Positions 34,102-44,922 of a stretch of 64,000 nucleotides of DNA are shown here, one piece after another. Positions within the stretch are counted from its first letter, which is position 1; every line of letters begins with the position of its first letter. The translations under genes and the position numbers were made by a program. Origin of the DNA: Usnea hakonensis (lineage: Eukaryota > Ascomycota > Lecanoromycetes > Lecanorales > Parmeliaceae); NCBI GenBank assembly GCA_013423325.1, contig BLJB01000271.1, positions 177,531 through 241,530 on the forward strand, in the 5' to 3' direction. The notes beneath the pieces are model-generated. The model saw only the letters and a program-made list of their open reading frames with translations, did not search any database and was not told where the DNA came from.

Positions 34102-36603
34102 TTATACGGCATTCTTGAATACTTCACTTAGAACCCCCCGAAAAGTCGGCACACCATACTTTGTCGAGGAAGGTGTGCACCACGCTCCGCTGAAGCCCAA
34201 GTTTTGAAGATCGCTGGACCACCCGCTTGCTCTGATTAGCACTCTAAAATGAGGAGCCACCAAAGAAGAAAAAGCATTTACTTGGCCATTCGCCCTGATA
34301 ATGCCACACCCGAGCATCGCGAGCAGCCTTTTCCACTGCTCTTTTGTGGCATTCGTGGCCATCCTCGGACACACTTGCCAGAACTCGTCCACGATGACTA
34401 TGACGGACTTGGAATTTCTATCTTGCCCCACTGCCTTTATCACATTGCCCAGGACGGTCACTGCGGCCTCGAAGTTGGCCTCATCGGGTAGCGTGGAAGC
34501 GTCAACGGCGAGTCTATCCAGGCCGCAATCCTGGGTGCCCTTGTTCTGCAACAGTTGCCAAATGACTACGTGGACAAAGTCCAGGCCGACTTGCAAGGAT
34601 GTAGGGTTCCGGGCATAACGATCCAGGGTCAGGAATTTGACGACATGAAATCCATGGAAACGGGCTGTATAGTACACTTCGTGTGTGATGGTCGAGACTC
34701 GCCATTCCGTCACACCGTCTTGGAATAGGCAGAGGGCTGATGGTGTCGATTGCCCCAGCCATTTCCGGAATGCGCTTTCCGTCTCATTGGAAACGCGGAT
34801 TTGTTCCTTGGGCTTGAAGTAACCGTCGCTGAATATCCTGTGTTGCACGTGTTGCTCGAATTTTCTCTGCAACACGCTGGAGGCTGTGGTGGAAAGGCTG
34901 GTGCTTATATCAAGCGTCTCTAACTTTGTAACCTGGTGCTCTACTTCCAGTGGAGATTCGAAGTGCTTCAACACTCGTTCCATGCTGTTGAGGAGATCTT
35001 TGGCCTTGGAGCGTTTGCATGCATCCATCTCGAAAGCTCCACGTAACGCTTCTACCAGATCCTTGAGGAGTTTCGAAGCGCGCTTGTCGTTTCCGCCCAA
35101 GTAAGCAGATATTTCCCTATGGTGCACTTCTGGCCATGAGCGAAGTTCATCGTCGACAGCCTTGCTAAGAGCACCATTGTCATGGAAAAGGCCTTTGGAG
35201 CTTTCTATTCGGCGACGAGCAAAAATTGTCCACGCTACAGGGCCTCCAAATCCCCATATTATGAGCTCCATTATAATCGCTGCCAGGGACCACACATCCG
35301 TTTCCCTACCGATCAGAGTTCCCTCATCTCCGCTCATCTCAGGCGCAGCGTAAGGTCCGCAGCCCTCCTTAACGCTTGTTTTGGTCGTCTTTCTGACGCC
35401 TTCCTCTTCATCTGAAGTGGATTTGACTCTTGCTAACCCCATGTCCGATATCCTCCAATCAGTTGGAAAGATCAGAAAATTATTAGGCTTCAAATCACCA
35501 TGTCGACAAACAAGATTGGAGTAGTAATGCATATGGGTATGTAAAAAATCGAGACCGTCCGCAAGGTTGCATGATTTCCTCATAATATCACGAAATTGTT
35601 CTACGTCATGCTCGCGCCATTGATAGCGGATCACAGTGTCACGGAATTGTTCTTCATCTTGCTCCAATTTGCCTTCTAATAGCTTTTGAAGGTCGCCAGC
35701 GGCCAGCTGATAGATCACACTGGCTTGATCGTTGCGCTCAATGATTGCCAAGTGATCCAGAATGAAGTTTGACTTCCGACTGTTGTCGCGGTATTCTCGT
35801 AGGAAATCAAGCTCCCCTCGGCTTTCGGAGGCTTCCATCATTTCCTTGAGAGCAAAGGTTTGCTCAGCCTTATTTTTATACAAAAATTAGTAGTGCGCGT
35901 TCCACAAATTACATTCAGGGTTACTCCACTTGGTATGACAGACCTCGTTCGGACTTTGTCCCCCATTACCATTCTCCATTTGTAGACAGCCCGCTGCAAT
36001 TTTGATTCTGTAGACTTTACCAAACGCTCCTTTGCCGATTTCGGTCTTCGTAGTAATTGGAAGCTGGATGTGCCCTGGGTATGGCTCGTTCCTCTTGTTC
36101 ATGCCCAGAACTAAAACTGAAACAAGATTTCTAGTACTGTTCAAGGAATTTACTTCATCAGGAGATAAGTCAAGGAAGTTTGACCTTCCGAAATCACCAT
36201 CGGAAATTAGCCAATCGTCTGTCCAGACTGGAATCGCGTTGGCCGGAAACGCTTCTTGAAAGACTTGGCGAAATCGGTGCTCGGAATCCCATTCTACAAA
36301 TACCAAAGCAGTGAAGATGCGGTGGTACGTTGTCGTGATCCTATGACATATCGAGGACACTTGAAGTTCGAGGTCTTCAAGAAATTCGTGAAGCGGCCAC
36401 TCAGAGAGCCAAAAACGTTTGATCAAAGGTTGTGGGATGAATTCTACCCCTTCGTGTGTGCGAACCAGGTGCCGCCGCAATAATTTCCGTGCCTCTTGTA
36501 GGGGCCGATGAGACTGTGGCATTCTGCGTGTGCGAGCAAATTCTTCCTCATCAGCTAAAGCGGCTGAGCGAGGTCTGACGCGTTTTTGTGGTTTGTCTAA
36601 CAT
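34102..36603 (-). CDS. Protein kinase fused to an NTPase-like C-terminal region with a degenerate P-loop
   Basis: Two exons (35944-36603 and 34102-35868) give 808 residues. Residues 1-185 are an unrecognised N-terminal region. The kinase domain follows: glycine loop IGKGAFGKVY (near 190), catalytic-lysine segment FALKEM, HGDLKPNN (near 343, HGD instead of HRD), SDMGLARV (DMG for DFG), YAAPEM and TDVWSLAAIIMEL. It therefore looks catalytically competent. From about 560 the chain resembles the nucleotide-binding part of fungal STAND proteins (AFRKWLGQ, VYYTARFHG, VHVVIWQLLQ, and a Walker B-like VIVIVDEFWQ near 709-715). Where Walker A should be (LCLFQDGVTEWR, near 600) there is no GK[ST]. The STAND reading is inference from pattern, not from a search. 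It is divergent from 36937-37683 and convergent with the AAA ATPase. Confidence 0.85.
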
Positions 36604-36936
36604 TTAGTTAGGATATACCTGCTGCCGCCAAGGGTTTGCAGTCGAAATCAAGAATTATGGGCAGCCCGTATCCCGTTCGTATAGAGCTCTTGCTTGATGG
36701 GCAAAGTCGTTGCTGCTTCATAGCAATGTTGTATGAAAAAAGATTCCACCTCGTTGGGGTGAAAGACAAGGCTCTCGTGCTGTGCAATCAGCCTAAGCCT
36801 AAAAATGGACTAATGCAAGGGCTAGGCAGAATTTCTATGAGTGATTGAAAAGCCTGAGAGGCTCCTGCAAGGCAGTGTCAAGCCAAGCTTTCAGGCGCTG
36901 TGCTATTGACTGTCATCTGATAACTTCAAGGGATTC
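36604..36936. promoter_or_regulatory. Shared divergent promoter region, kinase fusion / small unknown gene
   Basis: This 333 bp lies between the minus-strand start at 36603 and the plus-strand ATG at 36937. The short spacing would allow co-regulation. No known binding site was identified. Confidence 0.45.
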
Positions 36937-37683
36937 ATGGCGGACCAAATGAAGGACAAGAAGCAAGTTCTCGAGTTCGCTGGACTAGGGGGTTATATTC
37001 GTAAGCAAAAGCTGGAAGAATTCTTGGCGAAAAAATTTGGCCGCCAGATTCGCGTTGAGGTCCGTATGTCATGGGTGGAGAGAATCTTAGGTCACCCTTC
37101 CACTGGGGGCTGACAAAATCTCCGTGCAGGTGATGACTGATCATCTGGTGTTCTATGTGCCGGAGAAGGTCCCCGATGTAAGCGTGCATCGCCACTTCGG
37201 TGGCTCTCTTTCAGTAGCGCCCAAATTCTTACGTCTGAGACAAAATGCTGATGCTCAGTTTTTAGGAAGCGCTGAAGTATCGCTGCCTTAAGCCACCTAA
37301 CATGGTATCGAATCCATTTCCTGACAGTGGGCAGATCTATCAAAGAGAAAAAGAGGGTAGTCTTGCCGTGACGGAGTATGACCTTACCACAAAAGCTGGA
37401 TATACAACGAGGCATCAAGTCTTCGAGGTGGTAAGGCTCAGGTGTCGGCTAATATATTGTTTTGGAATTTTTGTTACTTCGGGTTCGTGCTGTGCCATGA
37501 GGTCTGCAATCGAACAGTCAGCACAGTCATTACGAGATGATAGAGACCTTCAGCTTGTGCTGGCGTAATTTCGCGGACGATTCATATGTCTTGAACGCTA
37601 CTTTAGACACAAGTCTCGCTGTCTCAATACTAGTATTCCCTCTTCAAGACGCACAGTTCTGGCCTTGTGGATACACGTTCTAG
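36937..37683 (+). CDS. Hypothetical protein, unrecognised, divergent partner of the kinase fusion
   Basis: I do not recognise this gene. A reading of four exons (36937-37059, 37130-37168, 37266-37430, 37522-37683), all in phase 0 with GT-AG ends, gives 162 residues. It starts MADQMKDKKQVLEFAGLGGY and continues RKQKLEEFLAKKFGRQIRVE, MTDHLVFYVPEKEALKYRC, LAVTEYDLTTKAGYTTRHQV and HYEMIETFSLCWRNFADDSY, ending QDAQFWPCGYTF. There is no signal peptide and no clear membrane segment. Four consistent junctions and ordinary composition support a real gene, but without a homologue the model stays tentative; intron 3 could also use other acceptors. Its placement beside a kinase/NTPase fusion is the main reason for interest. 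Confidence 0.42.
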
Positions 37684-38104
37684 ATTCTTTTCATATTGCC
37701 TCGAGGCATAGAAGTCTCGTCAAGGACTTCAAACAAGCCGGTACCAAACGCTTTGAAGGGTCACAATGTCCCCTTAGACGCGATGTATATGCCACTGCTG
37801 CTCGTGAGAGGCTCGCCTGCTGATAAGGGTCGGCCACTGTCATTCGAGATTCCACATACGAGATTTCAGTTCTACTTCAAGCTTTAGGGGCAGCGCGGGT
37901 AAACTAGTGTTGACGGCAAAATCGAGCTAGGAATTCAGACGACTCCAATATACTTTAGTTCATAATGCTTATATATCTAGTCTCTAACTCTCAATCTTTT
38001 CCATATGTTCTTCTCGTTCTGTAGCCGCAAAAGTCGTAACGTCATGATGTCGTGTCCTTGTCGAGTGTCATAGTATCTCATCGTACAGCGCCAGAATAAT
38101 TCGC
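37684..38104. other. Convergent intergenic region, nothing recognised
   Basis: This 421 bp lies between the 3' ends of the small unknown gene and the terpene synthase. Only short frames are present. Confidence 0.45.
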
Positions 38105-39882
38105 TTAGTATGATGCATTCTGGGACCCTTGGGAACAAGACTTCTGTATCACACTTAGCCTTCTTGTCTTATGAACTTGATCCCCTTCGGATCCCAAGTA
38201 GCGACCTGTCTTGAAGCTATGCACGGTGGCGTCAGCACTTCAATGCTTTCCTTTGTGAATACAATCCTTAATATGATCGGCTTACCTCCAGTACAGATTT
38301 CCCAGAGCCACATCACGACAAGCATCGGCAAACTTGAGCACCTGCCGATCTTTCTCCTCTCCCAAGACAGGCATCTTTGCCAGCGCAGTGTACCAGCGTT
38401 TGTAGCATTCATCCAGCATAGTGCCAATACGGTTCACAGCCAATTGTATAGAAAGCCCTTGTTCCATTAGAAGTGTGATTAGGTTGTGGTCGACGCCTTG
38501 TGCCTAGAGGAAGCCTTAGTTCATAATAATCCATTCCCACATTATGTGCCTACCAAATCCTTTTTATACGACAGGATGTCATTGACGCTGTCATGCTGTC
38601 AGATAATTGCTTTTGGCTCAATTGCAAATGTTGAGATATTCATTACAGGATTGTAAGATCTGCCGAGACACATATGCACTCCTGCACGGAGGGGTGGTCG
38701 ACAATATCCTGCGGAAGGTGAATGTCGAGAACATATCTGAACCATCATGTCAACTCATCCATTCGTCATCATGTCAGGCTTGCGAGCAAGGTCAGGAGAA
38801 AGGGATCCCATCGTACTGGGCGAGGACAAGTACTGGGTATACACCAATGGTTCTCCTCCGCATTCTCATATATTCCAGCACGTCACGTGTGAACATTCGT
38901 TGATCATGCATAACTTTGACCTGCTCAAGTAGGCCCTCAAAATAATTTCGATGGCTGTCCTTCAACCGTTGTTGCAGGTCTGCCGTCAGATCAGTTATCC
39001 AATTTCAAAACGAGGTTAAGCTTCAGCTCGAGCAAACCTTGAGATGATCTCTGTTGTGTCCATATTAGCATGTGGTCCATGGTGGGATAGAGAACGAGCG
39101 TTGCGAGGTACCTTCTTCAGCCGATCCCACGTAGTCTGGAACACGTATTTGATAGTATCCTCCTCTGCCAGAACGGGCGGCTGCGTATCTTCCATTATAG
39201 CTAGAGTCCTCTCAATCTCTTCTTGCGCTGCAGTAGGGTCTCTGCTAAGGTGACCCTCGTCAAATTCTACATCGAAACCAACATGGTCAGTAAGCCGATG
39301 TATTTACTGCTCTTGTCGCCGTAGTCAGTTCACGTACGATCGTCAAAAAGGAACACCTATTCAGCCTTAAGTTAGCAGCTTTCGAACTGGCTTATACGAT
39401 GGATGAACCCTGAACTAACCCAAAAGTTCCAATCTACCATTATTCGCAGCGCATCCTCGTCGCAGGATGGTGCAAACAAAGAGGCTAGGTAAGCTAGGTC
39501 CGCCTTGGAGTTTCTGGCAGCCCACTCGTCACTCTCACGCAGAAGTCTAGATATTCAGTCAAATTTTACCTCACTTGGGTGGGTTTTGAGTCCATCTAAG
39601 AGGATGATCCAGGCACGCATACCTTGTGATCCATAAATCAGCCTTACTTTTGACTTCGTGATAGTTTGGGTTTACTGTTGGCTTGACAGCCAGTATAGAC
39701 GAGAACAAGTCTGGCAGGTAGACGGAAATTACATGCGCATCACACTGCGGAGACTTGCCTGTGTCCTGGGTAGTGTTTGGTGCTGAGTCTGCTGGCGACG
39801 ACACAGATGAGTTGGCTACCTGAGAAATGTCGGGCGACCGCAACTCCTGCAGTGAGTTCGTTGGACCATTTAACGGGTCCAT
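38105..39882 (-). CDS. Class I terpene synthase (sesquiterpene cyclase type)
   Basis: Nine exons (39623-39882, 39420-39546, 39338-39356, 39096-39266, 38817-38979, 38647-38736, 38554-38587, 38286-38503, 38105-38216) give 397 residues. After a variable start, the fold begins at NPNYHEVKSKADLWI. The metal-binding aspartate motif is FLFDDQFDEGH, split by an intron with a 19-nt exon carrying the DD. The second (NSE) motif is VNDILSYKKD, followed by HNLITLLMEQGLS, and the C-terminal NLYWSFKTGRYLG carries the usual RY pair. The enzyme probably cyclises farnesyl diphosphate; the product cannot be predicted. Intron 4 (38980-39095) uses a weak GTTCTC donor chosen for phase and homology (KKVPRNAHLQQR). 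A P450 lies 3.2 kb away (43111-44922), a plausible tailoring partner. Confidence 0.9.
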
Positions 39883-40258
39883 ATCGCAAGAAGCTGAAAG
39901 GGGGAAAATGATGGATCCCTTGCGTCCCCGATTTTCCGTCTAATTGCAGTAGCTTGAGGCGAAACAGACCTACAAGTCGTAGACACAGATCATTCACGAA
40001 GCTTCGCGGTAAGCATGGAGGTGAAGATACAAGACCAGGACAGATCTCCGGTGAAATAGCTCGGGGGATGAGCTGTATCTGGCAGAGTAATTTGAGGCCG
40101 CATGTAAGTGTTGGAAACGTTACTGCTTCCATTGAATAGAGAGTATCTTATATACACTTGGGAATCAGGTGGGCCGGCCGTGCTACATGTGTTTGTCATT
40201 GTAAATCGAGAATTAGGCTGGATTTTCAAAGCTGGAAGATAGCGCCAAGCCTCGCTGA

Positions 40259-40591
40259 CACTTCTCAGCCACACTACTAAAAGCAGTCGGGATCATCTCC
40301 GGCAGTCTCACGCTTTTGATAGATTTGATACTCGCAAGGGCCGCGGACATGAAGTCTGATGTGAAAGAGGTGAAAGAGGTGTACCAAGATCTACACCGTC
40401 TGATGTTGGCCAGTAGCAGTAGCCACTTTAGACTTGCTTTCGAAAGCCCGAGTGTGGACAGTGGGTATCAGAAATCCCTGCCGATTTTTCCCCGTGAAAA
40501 AGGCGCCGGGGACTCGGCCGGGACCGTCCTTCGGCCAGCTTTATCGCTGATCAAGAATAAAAGAACAATCACCTTACTCTATTCGGCTTGA
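40259..40591 (+). pseudogene. Possible relic of a helical N-terminal domain
   Basis: The frame has a stop immediately before it and its first ATG is internal (40350). Its hydrophobic opening (AVGIISGSLTLLIDLILA) followed by charged heptad-like residues (DVKEVKEVYQDLHRLML) resembles the N-terminal helices found on fungal STAND and heterokaryon-incompatibility proteins. No downstream exon could be joined. This may be a fragment, an exon of an unseen gene, or chance. Confidence 0.25.
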
Positions 40592-41190
40592 AAAGATGTA
40601 GAAAAGATGTAGGACACTGTATTCAGCAATTTGGTGCTCGGACCCTAATGCACGTGTAATAAACCCCGACTCCCCGAGTGCTGTATTGGGGTATAGCTCG
40701 GGCAGCGATAGGATATTCGACGATTTAGGCGACACGGATGATGTCGGGAGCAACCATATATGGTCGCTATGATGGCGCAGTGAAAATCTGTCCGAGGCGA
40801 TCGAGGTATTCTACGGTCCCCACATATGCAGTCAGCATTATGGCACTGATTATGTTATGACCGGCGATTGGCGATTGCAGGGTTTCGAGGTATAGGCCTA
40901 TGAAATTGCAGTTGTTTCTTTACTTAACGTTAGGGTGAGTGTAATGATAAATGATGAGCGTGCTTTATTCGGCCGGAAGGTGACCACGCTGAATTTGTTT
41001 CGACCCCTATCTGGTTGATTGAACTGGAAAGCTTGCTCTACTACCGAGTACTCAAGATCAATTGATCCTTTTCTTCCACATGCGATATAACAATAAAGTA
41101 AAGACGTAAATTTATAGAGCGAGTATTGAGCTTTCAAAGAGTACTACGTGTATAGATTTGACCGCAAACTGAGAAATATATAGAATGAAA

Positions 41191-41368
41191 AAGGGTCCCT
41201 CCGATAGGAGCCCCCGGAGGGTTTCAGGGAGTCTCCCATGAGAATCAAAGAAAAGAGTAAGTCTCTCCGAAGGGAAAGGGGGATTTCAGAGGCCGTCCCC
41301 CCAAAAACTGAGGAGAAAGAATAAACCTCTCAGTAGGGCCCCCGGAGGAAAGGGGGTGGGTCTTGTTA
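41191..41368 (+). repeat. Imperfect GC-rich tandem repeat, about 2.6 units of 64-70 bp
   Basis: Three successive blocks share a pattern: a CTCCGA/CTCAGT start, AGGAGCCCCCGGAGG or a decayed form of it, a TTTCAG segment, and a purine tail (AAGAAAAGAGTAA, GAGAAAGAATAA). Copies differ in length and sequence. The block lies about 60 bp from the 3' end of the gene at 41430-42032. Confidence 0.5.
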
Positions 41369-41429
41369 ATTCACTTATATTAAATGGAAGTTAAAGCTGC
41401 TCGTTAAATAGATATCTCCCTTTGGTGGA

Positions 41430-42032
41430 TCATTTCTTGCCGCCCCTTCTTGATTGCTTATTAGACCCCATGCGTGCCCCGTCTGCGCCAGCCTCAACTC
41501 CAGCCTTCTCTATATGTGAATCTCCAAGTCCTGATCTTCGTAGGCGTCCGAGGAAACGCTCATCTCCTAGATCCTCCTTTGTAATCCCAAAGATACTGCC
41601 GTAGATCGGGACCATATCATGTGGTCCGCACGGCCGAGAATCCCCACTAGCTTTGCGCTTATCTAAGAAGTTTTCCAACTTGTGGTGAAGAGCTTGTTCT
41701 ATCGTAATGTCTTGAGCTTCAGGAGATGCACCATTACCAAAGAGGCCAGGTACGTCGCCCTTATCAATCAGTGCGGTACGGATTCTGGAAGCTTCAACGT
41801 CCCGAAAGTATGGTTCGCTGATATAAAGCTCGTTCATGGTTGACGAGAGACGCTTTTCGGAGAGAGGATCCTTAACGTTATTGAGATCGTAGAGGAGGAT
41901 ACGAATCCTATACCAGAAATCCAGATCTTCTCGGAGACTTGAAAGTGTCACAGGTGCATTTTTTACGGCGAGCTTTTCGGAGGTGGTGCTTTTGAGGCGA
42001 TGAGCTTTGGGTTTGGGGGTGGATTTTGTCAT
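41430..42032 (-). CDS. Hypothetical protein, 200 residues
   Basis: A single uninterrupted frame from the ATG at 42032, not recognised. The N-terminus is basic (MTKSTPKPKAHRLK). The middle reads LREDLDFWYRIRILLYDL, YISEPYFRDVEASRIRTALI and EQALHHKLENFLDKRKA, predicted mainly helical. The tail is glycine- and lysine-rich (NKQSRRGGKK) and could bind nucleic acid. No membrane segment or signal peptide. It lies between the terpene synthase and the second P450, on the terpene synthase strand, but nothing shows that it belongs to a pathway. Confidence 0.6.
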   Translation of the reverse strand: MTKSTPKPKAHRLKSTTSEKLAVKNAPVTLSSLREDLDFWYRIRILLYDLNNVKDPLSEKRLSSTMNELYISEPYFRDVEASRIRTALIDKGDVPGLFGNGASPEAQDITIEQALHHKLENFLDKRKASGDSRPCGPHDMVPIYGSIFGITKEDLGDERFLGRLRRSGLGDSHIEKAGVEAGADGARMGSNKQSRRGGKK

Positions 42033-43110
42033 GGCTCGATATCCAGGCTGATGATAATGGTCTTCTGTTGGGAATTGTGGTGAAGAAGGAGTATATATAG
42101 GGCTGACTATCGACCCACCGGATCTATCCAGGATGCTTTTGAACCTCAGCCAATGTAAAGTTTAGCGCATGTAATAATACAGCTAGTTAGTCCTACCTAC
42201 TATATAAATAGAGAATTCCAACTATTTGACCTTTCTACGTAATTAAAGAATTTTTAAATATATATCTATATCGAAGAATATTATTCTAGTCTATCTTAAT
42301 TAAAAAGTTTTAAATATGGTAGGTTCAATAGTTCGTACGTTCTTATAAAAGATATAGAGAGTTAATCTACGGGTGAAAAGAAAGCTAACTGTTTTGTTCG
42401 TATTTACCCTTAGCGTTGGCTGAGGTTTAAAAACAACCCACATGGACCGCCGGAGCCTCCTGGCCTCCTTTCACATTGTGATCGTTCCATTATTCATGAC
42501 CTATATCTGTCCACTTCCCAGCCTTGCTATATAATGCTTGAATACGAGCCCATCTAACGAAGTGCTAATCGGAGCGCTTGGGAAGATTAATAGAAAAATA
42601 AGTAGAAGATAAAACCTTCTGGTAGGTGTGGGAATGGTTGCATTGTCTGATCTAGCAACTTTCTAGATGATCTACTACCAGAGGTCTCATGTGTGGACTT
42701 GTTCAGAATGGGTCATTACATTTTCCTGAGTGCTTATCTGCGGGGATAATCCGGGTTTTCAAAGACGCAAGTGCAAGACAGATGGTTGCAAGCTAGGTAC
42801 TGTAGCGAATTATCTAACTTACGGCCCTGTTATACCATTCGACTTATTGAGACGGAGTTGGAGCTCACAAGGACCAATTGAATTCGGTAGGATTTCACCA
42901 GCGGAACGTGTCAGCTTACATATCTTGGCACAACTTCGCTTATAAGGCAGTTCAATCTCGAAACTTACCTGTGTCAACTCACCAACGAGGAAACCATTCA
43001 CTCTGTCAGTGACGCGATCTTACTAATCTGGAGGTCTATTGCCAAGTGAGAGAGAGCGGCTTCTGATCTTTCATTGAACCATTCATCTCGCTCTTAATCG
43101 CTGAGAAGGG
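42033..43110. other. AT-rich intergenic region
   Basis: Roughly 42170-42420 is strongly AT-rich, with many TATATA and TTTAAA stretches and no open frame. This is compatible with an old repeat changed by RIP-like C-to-T mutation, though no element can be named. The part near 43000 presumably holds the P450 promoter. Confidence 0.5.
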
Positions 43111-44922
43111 ATGGAGCCTTCTCGTCCTGCTGAAAAGCATGGTGAATCCCATCTGTTCTCAGATCCTGTCTGGTCCGCATACATCTGTGTCACTCTCGTT
43201 GTACTTTCCTTTTTCCTTAAAGCTTCTGGTGCCACAAGACGGAAAGCTCTGCCAGACGTGCCTATTGTTGGCCGACAGTGGTGGTTTGAGCCCTTGTTCA
43301 TCACGAAGTGTCGATTTGCCATGAGCGGATGGTCCATCGTCCATGAAGGATACACCAAAGTACGTCATATAGTAATCCGGTGATTTCCGCTGTTCCCAGA
43401 GCACTAACGCTGTAGTGATACAGTATAAAGACTCCCCATTCACCATTGTACGACCCGAATCCATAATCACAGTGCTACCGAAGAAATACGTCAACGAGCT
43501 CCACAATATTCCGGACACGAAGCTTAATCCAATCCAAGCTATTGTCGGTGTAGGTCCCCCAGTGATCGAGAGACATGAGCTGAACTATCCTTCGTGTCTT
43601 CTAACCTCTCATATCAGGATCTGATGGGCGAATATACGCACATTGACATCCTACTCGGAAGTCACTTAAGTCCTCGTGCTATCCAAACAAAATTGATGCC
43701 TAGACTGGGCTCATTTGTGGGAGTAATTGAAGAGGAATTGGAGTCCGCCATGGATAAGGATTTCCCCACATGTAAAGGTGCGTCCCCAACCTTTCTGCTA
43801 TTGATAACAAACTACTTAGATACGTTTCCCAGATCAATGGGTGACAGTGGACCTCAACGATGTGATCCTGCGCATCGTATCTCGTATTACGGCTCGGATT
43901 TTCGTAGGTTTCCCTCTATGTCGGAATGAGGAATGGCTGTCTCTCAATACACTCATTGTCGAGGAGATATTCCGCACCGTGGTGGTAATGAGACTTTTCC
44001 CGTCGTCTCTGCATCGCTTCATCAGCATTTGTCTGCCATCGCGATGGAGGATGCAGAATTGTATGAATCGCATTCATTCACTTCTCATTCCAGTCATCAA
44101 TGAGCGGCGGGAAAAAGAAGCCACAATCGGCGAATCGTACGAAAAGCCAACAGACGTGATCCAATGGATGATGGACCTTGCGAATGAGAAGGAATCGCCG
44201 CCGGAAAACCTTGCCACGAGATACGTCTACACTATCATTGGATCAATGCATACAGTGACGAGCGCGATCAAGGACACACTTTACGATATCTGCGCACGAC
44301 CAGAATATGTAGATCCATTAAGAGAAGAGTTGGAGCATATCCTCAGGGAGGACAGAGGTTGGCAGAAAGGAACGGCGGCGAAAATGCAGAGACTGGACAG
44401 TTTCATGAAGGAGGTTCAGCGCCTCAATCCTCCAAGTGCTTGTGAGTGTGACTCGAGTATGAAACAGAAAGATAGAAACACTGAGCACATATTCTTCTAG
44501 TGGGACTGAAGCGGGTCGTGCGAGAGCCCATCATTCTATCGGATGGTTTAATCCTACCAAAAGACACATACATCTGCATAGCCACAACCTCCCATCTACA
44601 AACCCCGATCTCCCCTCCTAACTCCTTCGACGGCTTTCGTTACTACAAGAAAACCCAAGCCTCGGCTAACGATCAGCACCAATACACCACCACCGACAGC
44701 GACCACCTCCACTTTGGTCACGGCAGATACGCATGTCCGGGCAGATTTGTTGCCTCAACGGAGATGAAGGTTATTCTATCCCGGATACTACTCAACTACG
44801 ACATGAAGTTCCCGAGAGGACAGGGTCGACCGGAAAATATGACCGTCTTGGAACTCAGCTTCCAGGATCCGGCTGGAAGGATCATGCTCAAAGCAAGAGG
44901 AGAAAGTAGCAATGAGACGTAA
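43111..44922 (+). CDS. Cytochrome P450, ent-kaurene-oxidase-like fungal type
   Basis: Five exons (43111-43359, 43424-43549, 43618-43777, 43833-44441, 44501-44922) give 521 residues from the ATG at 43111. A membrane anchor (WSAYICVTLVVLSFFLKASG) is followed by RKALPDVPIVG, KDSPFTIVRPESIITVLP and DLMGEYTHIDILLGS. The I-helix reads IIGSMHTVTSAIKD, the H-T variant seen in fungal ent-kaurene-oxidase-like P450s rather than the usual acid-T. ExxR is EVQR, and the haem loop is FGHGRYACPGRF with its cysteine. All junctions restore frame and no lesion is visible. The neighbouring terpene synthase (38105-39882) suggests that it may oxidise a terpene, which is inference from distance only. Confidence 0.93.

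Larger units (their letters stand above)
39883..41429. other. 1.5 kb intergenic region with a possible coding relic and a GC-rich tandem repeat
   Basis: Upstream of the terpene synthase. A plus-strand frame open from 40259 to 40591 has no ATG at its front but reads TLLKAVGIISGSLTLLIDLI and then charged helices, described separately. A GC-rich repeated block occupies 41191-41368. The rest shows nothing recognisable. Confidence 0.5.
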
